This document shows positions 43,530 to 51,566 of a stretch of DNA of 64,000 nt, piece after piece (within the stretch, counting starts at the first letter, position 1; each line of letters opens with the position of its first letter). The notes beneath the pieces were generated by a model, which saw nothing but the letters and a program-made list of their open reading frames with translations, was not told where the DNA came from and did no database searches. The stretch is from Actinoplanes sp. M2I2 (GTDB lineage Bacteria; Actinomycetota; Actinomycetes; Mycobacteriales; Micromonosporaceae): positions 1 to 64,000 of the forward strand of contig NZ_JALPVJ010000011.1 in NCBI RefSeq assembly GCF_023544445.1, given 5' to 3'. A program made the position numbers and the translations under genes.

Positions 43530-43883
43530 ATGCGTTACGTCATGATTCTCACCGGGGACGAGACGTCCTGGTCCGACCCCGAGACCGCCGACGCGCTGAT
43601 GGAGCAGGTCACGTCCTGGTGGGCCACCTGGTCGGAGGCCGGCAAGCTGGCCGAGGGCGGCGCCGAGCTGCAGCCCTCGTCCACCGCGAAGACCGTGGGC
43701 CGGGGCCCCGACGGCGCGCCGACCGTGACCGACGGCCCGTTCCTCGAGCTCAAGGAGGTCGTGGGCGGCTTCATCCACCTGGTCGCCGACGACATGGACG
43801 ACGCCGTCGCGGTCGCCGCCACGTGGCCCGGCATCGTGGCCCTGGGCGACCGCGTGGAGGTGCGCCCGATCATGGAGTTGTGA
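43530..43883 (+). CDS. DGPF (YCII-related) domain protein
   Basis: A 117-aa protein with the family-naming motif D-G-P-F (Val-Thr-Asp-Gly-Pro-Phe-Leu-Glu) and Tyr-Val-Met-Ile-Leu at the start. The fold is a ferredoxin-like dimer; function is unknown. ATG 43530 follows GAGGAG. These proteins are the standard genomic partners of ECF42 sigma factors, one of which is convergent just 21 bp downstream. It could modulate or be controlled by that sigma factor. Confidence 0.85.
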   Translation: MRYVMILTGDETSWSDPETADALMEQVTSWWATWSEAGKLAEGGAELQPSSTAKTVGRGPDGAPTVTDGPFLELKEVVGGFIHLVADDMDDAVAVAATWPGIVALGDRVEVRPIMEL

Positions 43884-43904
43884 CCGCCCCCGGGCTCGGC
43901 CGCG

Positions 43905-45110
43905 TCAGGGTGAGCTCACGGCGGCCAGGCGGCGGGTCAGCAGGTCGCGTTCGGCCGGGTTGGTGGCCAGCGCGAGGGCCCGCCGCAGGGCGGCCGCCGC
44001 CTCGCCGGGGCGGCCCAGCCGCAGCAGCAGGTCGGCGCGGGTCGCGTGCCACAGGCGATAGCCGGACAGTCGCTCGGCCAGAGCCTCGACCTCGCCGAGC
44101 GCGACCGCCGGCCCGTCCACGAAGCCGGTCGCCACGGCCCGGCTCAGCGTGACCACCGGCGAGGGCGCCACCGCCTGCAACCGGTCGTAGAGCGTGCGCA
44201 CGGCGACCCAGTTCGTCGCCGGCCAGGACGGCGCCAGCGCGTGCTGCGCCGCGATGGCCGCCTGCAGCTGGTACGGTCCGGGCCGGTCGAGCGCCGCCGC
44301 CCGGCCGAGCCGCCGCACGGCGTACCGGATCATCGGAAGCTCCCAGCGGGAGCGGTCCTGCTCCTCGAGCAGCACGAGCCGCCCCTGATCGTCGAAGCGG
44401 GCGGCGGCCCGCGCCTCGTGCAGCTCGAGCAGCGCGGCGAGCCCGGCCGCCTCGGGCTCACGCGGCATCAGATCGGCGAGCTGGCGGGCCAGGTCCAGCC
44501 CCTCGCGAGCCAGGTCCCGTCGCTCGGCGACGTCGCCCGACGCGGCCAGATAGCCCTCGTTGTAGATCAGGTACACGACGGTCAGCACCGCCGTCAGCCG
44601 GGAGCCGAGCTCCTCCGCCGGCGGCACCTCGACCCGTACGCCCCGGTCCCGGAGGTTTCGCTTGGCCCGGACCAGGCGCTGGGCCACGGTGGCCCGCGGC
44701 AGCAGGAAGGCCGCGGCGATCGCGTCGGCCGGCAGGCCGGCCACCGCGTGCAGGGTCAGGGCCATCCGGGCCGGTTCGGGCAGGGCGGGGTGACAGCAGG
44801 CGAAGACCAGGGCGAGCCGGTCGTCGCCGGTGGGGGCGGCCGGCGGCGTACGGGCCAGGGCCGCGACCTTCTCGCGGCCGGTGGCCTCCCGCCGGATCGC
44901 GTCCAGCGCCTTGTGCCACGCCGTGGTGACCAGCCAGCCGGGCGGGTTGCCGGGCACGCCCTCGGACGGCCACCGCCGCAACGCCTCGGCCACGGCCTCC
45001 TGCAGCGCCTCCTCGGCCCGGTCGAGGTCGCCCAGCCGGCGGGCCAGCACACCGAGCATCCCGGCGGCCCCCGTCCGCCACGTCTGCTCGACCGCCGCTT
45101 CTACGTCCAT
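43905..45110 (-). CDS. ECF sigma factor of the ECF42 type with C-terminal helical extension
   Basis: A 401-aa protein, about twice the size of ordinary ECF sigma factors. Region 2 (about 15-75; Glu-Glu-Ala-Leu-Gln-Glu-Ala ... Pro-Pro-Gly-Trp-Leu) and region 4 (about 115-160; Leu-Pro-Ala-Asp-Ala-Ile-Ala-Ala ... Ala-Thr-Val-Ala-Gln-Arg-Leu) are followed by some 230 residues of TPR-like helices with the conserved Tyr-Asn-Glu-Gly-Tyr. The family needs this extension for activity and has no anti-sigma gene. Start ATG 45110 lies only 20 bp from the divergent transporter gene. Confidence 0.88.
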   Translation of the reverse strand: MDVEAAVEQTWRTGAAGMLGVLARRLGDLDRAEEALQEAVAEALRRWPSEGVPGNPPGWLVTTAWHKALDAIRREATGREKVAALARTPPAAPTGDDRLALVFACCHPALPEPARMALTLHAVAGLPADAIAAAFLLPRATVAQRLVRAKRNLRDRGVRVEVPPAEELGSRLTAVLTVVYLIYNEGYLAASGDVAERRDLAREGLDLARQLADLMPREPEAAGLAALLELHEARAAARFDDQGRLVLLEEQDRSRWELPMIRYAVRRLGRAAALDRPGPYQLQAAIAAQHALAPSWPATNWVAVRTLYDRLQAVAPSPVVTLSRAVATGFVDGPAVALGEVEALAERLSGYRLWHATRADLLLRLGRPGEAAAALRRALALATNPAERDLLTRRLAAVSSP

Positions 45111-45130
45111 CCGGCCCAGTCTGCCCGGCC

Positions 45131-45784
45131 GTGGTCCAGCTGCCGGCCGTCCACGACGGAGTGCGCGGCTACAGCGGGCACCTGCTCGTCGAGCATCTCG
45201 GGGTGAGCCTGCGCCGCATCCTGATCGGCTCGGCGATCGGCGTGGCCGGCGGTCTCGTGCTGGGCGTGCTGATGGGCGTCGTCCCGTGGTTGCGCGTGGT
45301 CACCGAGCCCGTGGTCACCTTCGTGCGGGCGCTGCCGCCGCTGGCCTACTTCAGCCTGTTCATCATCTGGTTCGGCATCGACGAGACGCCCAAGCTGTGG
45401 CTGCTCTCCATCGCCGCCCTGCCGCCGGTCGCGGTGGCCACCGCCGCCGCCGTGCAGGGCGCGCCGACCGGGCTGGTCGAGGCGGCCCGGGCACTGGGAG
45501 CCGGCCGCTGGGCGGTGGTCCGGGACGTGACGCTGCCGCACGCGCTGCCCGAGATCTTCACCGGCATCCGGCTGGCCGTCGGCATCGCGTACAGCTCGGT
45601 CGTCGCGGCCGAGACCATCAACGGCGTGCCCGGCATCGGCGGCATGGTCCGCGACGCCCAGCGCTACTCGCAGACCGACGTCGTCGTGCTCGGCCTGTTC
45701 GCGATCGGGCTCTCCGGCCTGCTCATCGACGGCCTGCTGCGGGCGGCCGAGAACCGCCTGATCCCGTGGCGTGGCCGCATCTGA
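45131..45784 (+). CDS. tauC: Sulfonate/taurine ABC transporter permease, apparently N-terminally shortened
   Basis: A 217-aa membrane protein aligned with the last 80 % of TauC/SsuC. The cytoplasmic EAA loop (Ala-Ala-Arg-Ala-Leu-Gly-Ala-Gly ... Leu-Pro-His-Ala-Leu-Pro) and the ending Arg-Leu-Ile-Pro-Trp-Arg-Gly are typical. E. coli TauC has 275 aa; here the first membrane helix and about 60 residues are missing, and no start codon exists further upstream in frame. The gene begins 20 bp from the divergent ECF gene, so its promoter would lie inside that gene. It is the first gene of tauC-tauA-tauB-tauD. Confidence 0.8.
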   Translation: MVQLPAVHDGVRGYSGHLLVEHLGVSLRRILIGSAIGVAGGLVLGVLMGVVPWLRVVTEPVVTFVRALPPLAYFSLFIIWFGIDETPKLWLLSIAALPPVAVATAAAVQGAPTGLVEAARALGAGRWAVVRDVTLPHALPEIFTGIRLAVGIAYSSVVAAETINGVPGIGGMVRDAQRYSQTDVVVLGLFAIGLSGLLIDGLLRAAENRLIPWRGRI

Positions 45785-45825
45785 CTTTCGACCATGACGA
45801 CCACTAGAGAAGAGAGCCCTTCACC

Positions 45826-46872
45826 GTGGCCAAGCTTCGAGCCGGGCTGGCCGGCCTCGCTGTCCTCGTCCTGGCCGCCGGCGCCACTGCCGCCTGCGGG
45901 AACGGCGCCGCCAGTGGGGGCGGCGCGGATGCCGCGAAGAAGACCATCCGCATCGCGTACCAGGCGTTCCCGAGCGGCGACCTGATCGTCAAGAACCAGG
46001 GGCTGCTGGAGAAGGCGTTGCCCGGCTACCAGATCACCTGGACCAAGTTCGACTCCGGCGCGAGCATCAACACGGCGTTCGTGGCCAGGAGCGTCGACAT
46101 CGCGGCCATCGGGTCGAGCCCGGTCGCGCGCGGCTTGTCGGCGCCGCTGAACATCCCGTACAAGGTGGCCTTCGTCCTCGACGTGGCCGGCGACAACGAG
46201 GCGCTGGTCGCCCGCAACGGCAGCGGCGTCACCGACGTGGCCTCGCTGCGCGGCAAGAAGGTGGCCACCCCGTTCGCCTCGACCGCGCACTACAGCCTGC
46301 TGGCCGCGCTCGACCAGGCCGGCGTCAAGGAGAACGAGGTCAGCATCGTCGACCTGGAGCCGCAGGACATCCAGGCCGCCTGGACCCGCGGCGACCTCGA
46401 CGCGGCGTACACGTGGCTGCCCTCGCTGGCCGAGATCAAGAAGACCGGCAAGGTGCTCGTCTCGAGCCGGCAGCTGGCCACGGCGGGCAAGCCGACGCTC
46501 GACCTCGGCGTCGTCTCCAGCTCGTTCATCGACGCGCACCCCGAGGCGGTCGACGCGTGGCGCAAGGTGGAGGCCCAGGCGCTCGACCTCATCGCCACCG
46601 ACCCGGCGGCGGCCGGCAAGGCGGTCGGCGCGGAGCTCAACCTGAGCCCCGAGCAGGCGCAGGACCAGCTCTCGCAGGGCGTGTTCCTCAAGCCGGCCGA
46701 CCTGGCGAGCGACGAGTGGCTGGGCTCCGAGGGCAAGGTCGGCAAGCTGGCCGACAACCTGGTGAGCGCGGCCGAGTTCCTCAAGGGCCAGCAGAAGATC
46801 GACGCGGTGCCGGCCCTGGCCGACGTGCAGAACGCCGTGTACGTGAAGGGCCTGCCCAGTGTCCTCGGATGA
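45826..46872 (+). CDS. tauA: Taurine/sulfonate-binding lipoprotein
   Basis: A 348-aa periplasmic-type binding protein. A lipobox (Ala-Thr-Ala-Ala-Cys at about 20-24) after a hydrophobic leader marks it as membrane-anchored outside the cell. T-K-F-D-S-G-A-S-I-N, I-G-S-S-P-V-A and T-A-H-Y-S-L-L-A-A-L are shared with E. coli TauA, including ligand-contacting residues. The ATP-binding gene overlaps its end by 14 bp. It captures taurine or related C2 sulfonates. Confidence 0.88.
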   Translation: MAKLRAGLAGLAVLVLAAGATAACGNGAASGGGADAAKKTIRIAYQAFPSGDLIVKNQGLLEKALPGYQITWTKFDSGASINTAFVARSVDIAAIGSSPVARGLSAPLNIPYKVAFVLDVAGDNEALVARNGSGVTDVASLRGKKVATPFASTAHYSLLAALDQAGVKENEVSIVDLEPQDIQAAWTRGDLDAAYTWLPSLAEIKKTGKVLVSSRQLATAGKPTLDLGVVSSSFIDAHPEAVDAWRKVEAQALDLIATDPAAAGKAVGAELNLSPEQAQDQLSQGVFLKPADLASDEWLGSEGKVGKLADNLVSAAEFLKGQQKIDAVPALADVQNAVYVKGLPSVLG

Positions 46873-47665
46873 CAGGGTCTCGGGTGACCGGGCTTCGGAG
46901 GACACCGCGGCGATCCGGCTGGCCGACGTCGAGCACCGCTACGGCGACGTCACCGCGGTCGGGCCCCTCGACCTGACCGTGCCCGAGGGCGAGTTCCTCG
47001 TGCTCGTCGGCGCCTCCGGGTGCGGCAAGAGCACGCTCCTGCGGCTGATCGCCGGGTTCGAGGAGCCGACCTTCGGGACCGTACGGGCGGCCGGCGGGCC
47101 ACCCGTGCCGGGCCGCGGCGCCGGGCTGGTGTTCCAGCAGCCGCGCCTTTTCCCCTGGCGCAGCGTCGGCGGCAACGTCGCGCTCGCGCTCAAGTACGCC
47201 GGGCTGCCCGCGACCCCGGACCGCGTCGAGGAGCTGCTCGGCCGCGTCGGTCTGCACGACGTCGCCCGCAGGCGGACCTGGCAGATCAGCGGCGGCCAGC
47301 AGCAGCGGGTGGCGATCGCGCGGGCCCTGGCCGTGGAGAACCCGCTGCTGCTGCTCGACGAGCCGTTCGCCGCGCTCGACGCGCTCACCCGGGAACGCCT
47401 GCAGGAGGACCTGCGCCGGGTCAGCGCCTCGTCCGGCCGCACCTGCGTCTTCGTGACCCACAGCGTCGACGAGGCGGTCTTCCTCGGCAGCCGGGTCGTG
47501 GTGCTCACGCCCCGCCCCGGCCGGATCGCCCTCGACCTGCCCATCGACCTGCCGCGCACCGGGCTCGCCCCGGACGAGCTGCGCGGGCTGCCGCAGTTCG
47601 CCGCCCTGCGCGCCGAGATCGGCGCCGCCGTCCGTGACCGTTCCCCGTCGGAGGTATCCGCATGA
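46859..47665 (+). CDS. tauB: Taurine/sulfonate ABC transporter ATP-binding protein
   Basis: A 268-aa ATPase. Walker A is G-A-S-G-C-G-K-S-T, the signature I-S-G-G-Q-Q-Q-R, Walker B L-L-L-L-D-E-P-F, and the switch His is in V-T-H-S. The Q-loop Q-Q-P-R-L-F-P-W matches the TauB/SsuB subgroup. The GTG start 46859 overlaps tauA by 14 bp and the stop overlaps tauD as ATGA (47662), implying coupled translation. Confidence 0.9.
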   Translation: MSSDDRVSGDRASEDTAAIRLADVEHRYGDVTAVGPLDLTVPEGEFLVLVGASGCGKSTLLRLIAGFEEPTFGTVRAAGGPPVPGRGAGLVFQQPRLFPWRSVGGNVALALKYAGLPATPDRVEELLGRVGLHDVARRRTWQISGGQQQRVAIARALAVENPLLLLDEPFAALDALTRERLQEDLRRVSASSGRTCVFVTHSVDEAVFLGSRVVVLTPRPGRIALDLPIDLPRTGLAPDELRGLPQFAALRAEIGAAVRDRSPSEVSA

Positions 47666-48495
47666 TTTTCGACCAGTTGTCGCCGCACTTCGGGGCGATC
47701 GTCCACGGGATCGACCTGTCCAAGGTGTCCGACGCCGACATCGCCGACATCCGGGCCGCCCTGGTCGACCGCAAGGTGTTGTTCTTCCGCGACCAGACCC
47801 TCGACGACGACGGGCAGGTCGCGCTGGGCCGTCGCATCGGCGAGCTCACCGCCTCGCACCCGGTGATCGGCGGCGTCGACGCCGAGCACCCCGAGGTGTA
47901 CGCCCTGGACAGCACCGACAACGGCTTCGCCGACGTGTGGCACACCGACGTGACGTTCATGCGGCGGCCCCCGCTGGGCTCGATCCTGCGGGCCGTGACG
48001 CTCCCGCCGACCGGCGGCGACACCAACTGGGCCGACGCGCAGCTGGCCTACGACTCGCTGTCCGCGCCGGTCCGGGCCCTGGCCGACCGGCTGACCGCCG
48101 TGCACGACGGCAACCGCGAGTTCGGCTACTACCTGGCCCAGCGTCGCGGGGGCCGCGGCAACGAGTGGGACGGCGAGGTCGTCACCCAGCTGGAGCCGAT
48201 CGAGCACCCGGTGGTCCGTGTGCACCCCGAGACCGGGCGGCGGGGCATCTTCGTCAATCCCGGCTTCACCTCGCACATCGTCGGCGTGTCGGAGTTCGAG
48301 AGCCGGGCGATCCTCGACCTGCTCTACGCCCACCTGACCAAGCCCGAGCACATCGTCCGCCACCGCTGGCGCCCCGGCGACGTGGCCATGTGGGACAACC
48401 GCAGCACGGCGCACTACGCCAACCGGGACTACGGCGACGCGCGCCGGGTCATGCACCGCATCACCTTGCGCGGCGACGTCCCGGCCGGCGTCTGA
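47662..48495 (+). CDS. tauD: TauD-family Fe(II)/2-oxoglutarate sulfonate dioxygenase
   Basis: A 277-aa enzyme. The iron ligands are in W-H-T-D-V-T-F (HxD) and T-A-H-Y-A-N (distal His), and the 2-oxoglutarate Arg is in R-R-V-M-H-R-I-T-L-R-G. It hydroxylates taurine-like sulfonates at the carbon bearing sulfur, releasing sulfite and an aldehyde. As the last gene of the tau operon it is followed by a strong hairpin at 48502-48531. Confidence 0.9.
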   Translation: MIFDQLSPHFGAIVHGIDLSKVSDADIADIRAALVDRKVLFFRDQTLDDDGQVALGRRIGELTASHPVIGGVDAEHPEVYALDSTDNGFADVWHTDVTFMRRPPLGSILRAVTLPPTGGDTNWADAQLAYDSLSAPVRALADRLTAVHDGNREFGYYLAQRRGGRGNEWDGEVVTQLEPIEHPVVRVHPETGRRGIFVNPGFTSHIVGVSEFESRAILDLLYAHLTKPEHIVRHRWRPGDVAMWDNRSTAHYANRDYGDARRVMHRITLRGDVPAGV

Positions 48496-48501
48496 CACCG
48501 G

Positions 48502-48531
48502 CCCGGCGGCACCCGTCCGGGTGCCGCCGGG
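48502..48531 (+). terminator. Terminator hairpin of the tau operon
   Basis: CCCGGCGGCACCC (48502-48514) and GGGTGCCGCCGGG (48519-48531) form a perfect 13-bp stem with a GTCC loop. It starts six bases after the tauD stop; no U-tract follows. Confidence 0.75.
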
Positions 48532-48554
48532 GCCCGATCATGGGGGTGCGCCAC

Positions 48555-48560
48555 TATGGT
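48555..48560 (+). promoter_or_regulatory. -10 box of a leaderless promoter
   Basis: TATGGT, six bases before ATG 48567, downstream of the tau terminator. Confidence 0.5.
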
Positions 48561-48566
48561 CACGGC

Positions 48567-49088
48567 ATGATGGTGCACCGTCAGATCGTCGTCCGGATCG
48601 ACACCGACGTGGACGCGGCGGCTCGCGCCCGCCAGGTGACCGAGGGCCTGCTCGAGCTGCGCGTCATCGTCGACCGCCCCGGGCCGGAGCTGCCGTACGG
48701 GCCCGGACCGGCAGCGGCCGACCACCTCGAGCCGGGCGAGCAGTGGGTCGACCACGAGGACAACGGCGTGGACATCGTCGCCGAGCGCTCGGCGTACCAC
48801 GCCTTCACCAACTGGGCCCGGCCGAACTGCGACCGGTGCGGGAGCCAGCCCGATCGCGAGACGATGCAGAGCGCCTTCGAGGCGTGGCTGGGCGGGCCGG
48901 AGCCCACAGTGGCCTGCCGGGAGTGCGACTGGACCGCCCGGGCCGGGGACTGGCCGGCGCCGTGGCCGTTCGCGGTCGGAGCGCCCGCGGTGCTCTTCCA
49001 GAACTGGCCGGCGCTGGACCCGCAGCTCCTCAACGATGTACGGGCGGCGATCGGTGGACGGACGCGGATCATCCGCGTCGTCATCTGA
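48567..49088 (+). CDS. Hypothetical protein with a possible zinc ribbon
   Basis: A 173-aa protein. Two Cys pairs, Asn-Cys-Asp-Arg-Cys-Gly (about 90-94) and Ala-Cys-Arg-Glu-Cys-Asp (about 112-116), are spaced like a four-Cys zinc-binding ribbon. The remainder (Gln-Trp-Val-Asp-His-Glu-Asp and Trp-Pro-Ala-Pro-Trp-Pro) is not recognised. A second ATG follows immediately at 48570. It has its own leaderless promoter, separated from tauD by a terminator. Confidence 0.65.
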   Translation: MMVHRQIVVRIDTDVDAAARARQVTEGLLELRVIVDRPGPELPYGPGPAAADHLEPGEQWVDHEDNGVDIVAERSAYHAFTNWARPNCDRCGSQPDRETMQSAFEAWLGGPEPTVACRECDWTARAGDWPAPWPFAVGAPAVLFQNWPALDPQLLNDVRAAIGGRTRIIRVVI

Positions 49089-49124
49089 TCCCGCCCGCAC
49101 CTCCACGCTTCCGGTCTCTGACGG

Positions 49125-50354
49125 CTAAGCGGCGGTCACCGGCACCTTGACGACGGCGTCGAACAGGTAGCCCAGGGTGTTGAACCGGGCGACGTCGGGC
49201 TGGGTGTTGCCCCGTACGTCGGTGGCCCGGGCCTGCAGGACGTGGGCGCCCGCGGCCGGGCGCCAGTCGAGCTCCCAGCGCTGCCAGGCGTGGTCGATCG
49301 ACGGGCCCACCGGCCGCGCGCGGCGCCAGGAGACGCCGTTGTCCGTGCTCACGTCGACGTGCTTGATGCGGCCCGCGGCCGACCAGGAGCGGCCGGTGAG
49401 GCGTACCCGGGACCCGGCCGGGACGACGGCGCCGGGGTCGAGCTCGAAGGCGCTCTTGACGGACTGGCGGTCGAACGGCTGCCCGTCGGCCGGGAAGTCC
49501 GGGCCGAAGAACCGGTAGAACTGAGTGTTCCAGGGCGAGAACAGCGGCTCGTCGGAGACCTCGATGCGGCCGACCCACTTGATCGACGCGATGCCGATCC
49601 AGGACGGCACGATCAGGCGTACGGGACCTCCGTGATCAGCCGGCAGCGGAGACCCGTTCATCTTGTAGGCCAGCAGGACGTCGTCCAGAGCCTTGCGGAC
49701 GGGCAGCGGCCGCCGCACGGGGCCCAGGTCGACGCCGCCGGTGACGAAGTTCGGGTCGAGACCGGACGCCTGCACGTCGACGGCGCCGGAGCTGAGCCCG
49801 GCCCGGCGCAGGACGGTCGACAGCCGTACGCCCCGCCAGCGGGCGACGCCGACGGCGCCGAGCCCCCACGCCGTACCGGAAACGGTTTGTCCCTGCTGGG
49901 TGGTGAAGTAGCTGCGGCCGTTGCCGGCGCATTCGACGGCCACCGACCGGGCGACCGCCCGCAGCCGCTGGAGGTCGCGCAGCGAGAACGACACGGGGCC
50001 GCCGCGCAGACCGGCGCCGAAGACCTCGAGCCGCCAGGCGGCGCTGTCGATGATCGGGGTGCTGGTGTGGTTGCGCACGAAGAAGCGGTCGATCGGCACG
50101 TGGTAACCGGCACCGGCCAGCGCCGACCAGCGGGTCTCGGCGTTGGTGCCGAACACCTTGAACAGCTCGGGGGGCAGCGGTTTGACGATCGGGCCGTCGG
50201 CCGCCAGGGCGGGCGTGGCGCCGGTCAGGGTCCCGGCCACCCCGGCGGCGCCGGCCGCCGCGGTGAGTCTCAGCAGGTCACGGCGGGAGAAACCGCGCGC
50301 CTGGCCGGCCTGCCACTGGCGCGTCCGCAGCTTGTCGTAAGCAACCTCATCCAT
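49125..50354 (-). CDS. Tat-exported sulfite-oxidase-like molybdenum enzyme
   Basis: A 409-aa protein with a Tat signal (F-S-R-R-D-L-L-R-L followed by an Ala-rich h-region, cleavage near A-L-A-A). The molybdopterin ligand Cys is in S-V-A-V-E-C-A-G-N-G-R, with the P-A-D-H-G-G-P-V-R block typical of sulfite-oxidase family proteins; the C-terminal part is the Ig-like dimerisation domain. It would oxidise sulfite (or a related substrate) outside the membrane. ATG 50354 is eight bases from TAGAGT. It is divergent from the SsuD-like gene by 48 bp, making sulfite removal a plausible role. Confidence 0.83.
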   Translation of the reverse strand: MDEVAYDKLRTRQWQAGQARGFSRRDLLRLTAAAGAAGVAGTLTGATPALAADGPIVKPLPPELFKVFGTNAETRWSALAGAGYHVPIDRFFVRNHTSTPIIDSAAWRLEVFGAGLRGGPVSFSLRDLQRLRAVARSVAVECAGNGRSYFTTQQGQTVSGTAWGLGAVGVARWRGVRLSTVLRRAGLSSGAVDVQASGLDPNFVTGGVDLGPVRRPLPVRKALDDVLLAYKMNGSPLPADHGGPVRLIVPSWIGIASIKWVGRIEVSDEPLFSPWNTQFYRFFGPDFPADGQPFDRQSVKSAFELDPGAVVPAGSRVRLTGRSWSAAGRIKHVDVSTDNGVSWRRARPVGPSIDHAWQRWELDWRPAAGAHVLQARATDVRGNTQPDVARFNTLGYLFDAVVKVPVTAA

Positions 50355-50362
50355 GCCCCGGG

Positions 50363-50396
50363 ACTCTATCCAATTGATAGGAGAAGTAGGTAGGGT
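50363..50396. promoter_or_regulatory. Compact divergent promoter with CTATC-N5-GATAG dyad
   Basis: Within the 48 bp between two start codons are the minus-strand TAGAGT (50363-50368, eight bases before ATG 50354) and the plus-strand TAGGGT (50391-50396, six bases before ATG 50403). A dyad CTATC (50366-50370) / GATAG (50376-50380) overlaps the minus -10 box, so one regulator could control both genes. Confidence 0.55.
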
Positions 50397-50402
50397 GCGG
50401 CC

Positions 50403-51566
50403 ATGGACTTTCACTGGTTCCTCCCCACCAACGGCGACAGCCGCGACATCGTGGGAGGCGGCCACGGCACCCCGGTCGGCTCGGCCGGTGGCGTCCGGCC
50501 GCTGACCATCGGATATCTCGGCCAGATCGCCCGCAGCGCCGAGCAGCTCGGCTTCGTCGGCGCGCTCACCCCGACCGGCGCGTGGTGCGAGGACGCGTGG
50601 CTCAGCACCGCGATGCTGACCGAGGTGACCGAGCGGCTCAAGTTCCTGGTCGCGTTCCGGCCCGGCGTCATCTCGCCCACGCTGGCCGCGCAGATGGCGT
50701 CGACGTTCCAGCGGCTCTCCGGTGGCCGGTTGCTGCTCAACGTGGTCACCGGCGGCGAGTCGCACGAGCAGCGGCAGTACGGCGACTTCCTCGACAAGGA
50801 CGCCCGGTACGCGCGGACGGCCGAGTTCCTGACCATCGTCCGCTCGCTGTTCCGCGGTGAGACGGTCACCTTCGACGGCGCCCACCTGCGGGTCGAGGAG
50901 GCGCGGCTGGCCAAGCTGCCCGACCCGGCGCCGGCCATCTATTTCGGCGGCTCGTCGAAGGCGGCCGGGCCGGTCGCCGCCGAGCACGCCGACGTCTATC
51001 TGACCTGGGGTGAGCCCCCGGCGCAGGTGGCCCGGAAGCTCGACTGGATCCGCTCGCTGCGGCCGGACATGCGGTTCGGCATCCGGCTGCACGTCATCGC
51101 CCGCGACACGGCCGACGGGGCCTGGGCCGAGGCCGATCGTCTGCTGCGCGGGGTCAGCGAGGCGGACATCGCCGCCGTGCAGGCGGGCCTGAACCGCAGC
51201 GAGTCCGAGGGCCAGCGGCGGATGCTCGACCTGCACGGCGGCAACCGCGACGGGCTGGTCGTCTCGCCCAACCTGTGGGCCGGCGTGGGCCTGGTCCGCG
51301 GCGGTGCCGGCACCGCGCTCGTGGGCAGCCACCAGGAGGTGGCCGACCGCATCCAGGAGTACGCGGCGCTGGGCATCGACGAGTTCATCCTCAGCGGTTA
51401 TCCGCATCTCGAGGAGGCGTACTGGTTCGGCGAGGGTGTGCTTCCCGAGCTGGCCCGCCGCGGGGTCTGGCAGCACCCCGACGGGGCCGGCACGGCGGCC
51501 ACGTCGGCGATCCCGTTCGCCGGTGTCCCGATCAGGTCCGAGCCGGTTCCGGTCTCTCCGAGCTGA
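50403..51566 (+). CDS. ssuD: Alkanesulfonate-monooxygenase-like (SsuD/LLM) flavin enzyme
   Basis: A 387-aa luciferase-like monooxygenase. The start M-D-F-H-W-F-L-P, the block Gly-Arg-Leu-Leu-Leu-Asn-Val-Val-Thr-Gly-Gly and the end segment I-L-S-G-Y-P-H-L-E-E are characteristic of SsuD. It uses FMNH2 and oxygen to cleave alkanesulfonates to aldehyde and sulfite. A flavin reductase (SsuE) is not in the window. The last 35 bp overlap the 3' end of the convergent MMPL gene. Leaderless-type start behind TAGGGT. Confidence 0.85.
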   Translation: MDFHWFLPTNGDSRDIVGGGHGTPVGSAGGVRPLTIGYLGQIARSAEQLGFVGALTPTGAWCEDAWLSTAMLTEVTERLKFLVAFRPGVISPTLAAQMASTFQRLSGGRLLLNVVTGGESHEQRQYGDFLDKDARYARTAEFLTIVRSLFRGETVTFDGAHLRVEEARLAKLPDPAPAIYFGGSSKAAGPVAAEHADVYLTWGEPPAQVARKLDWIRSLRPDMRFGIRLHVIARDTADGAWAEADRLLRGVSEADIAAVQAGLNRSESEGQRRMLDLHGGNRDGLVVSPNLWAGVGLVRGGAGTALVGSHQEVADRIQEYAALGIDEFILSGYPHLEEAYWFGEGVLPELARRGVWQHPDGAGTAATSAIPFAGVPIRSEPVPVSPS

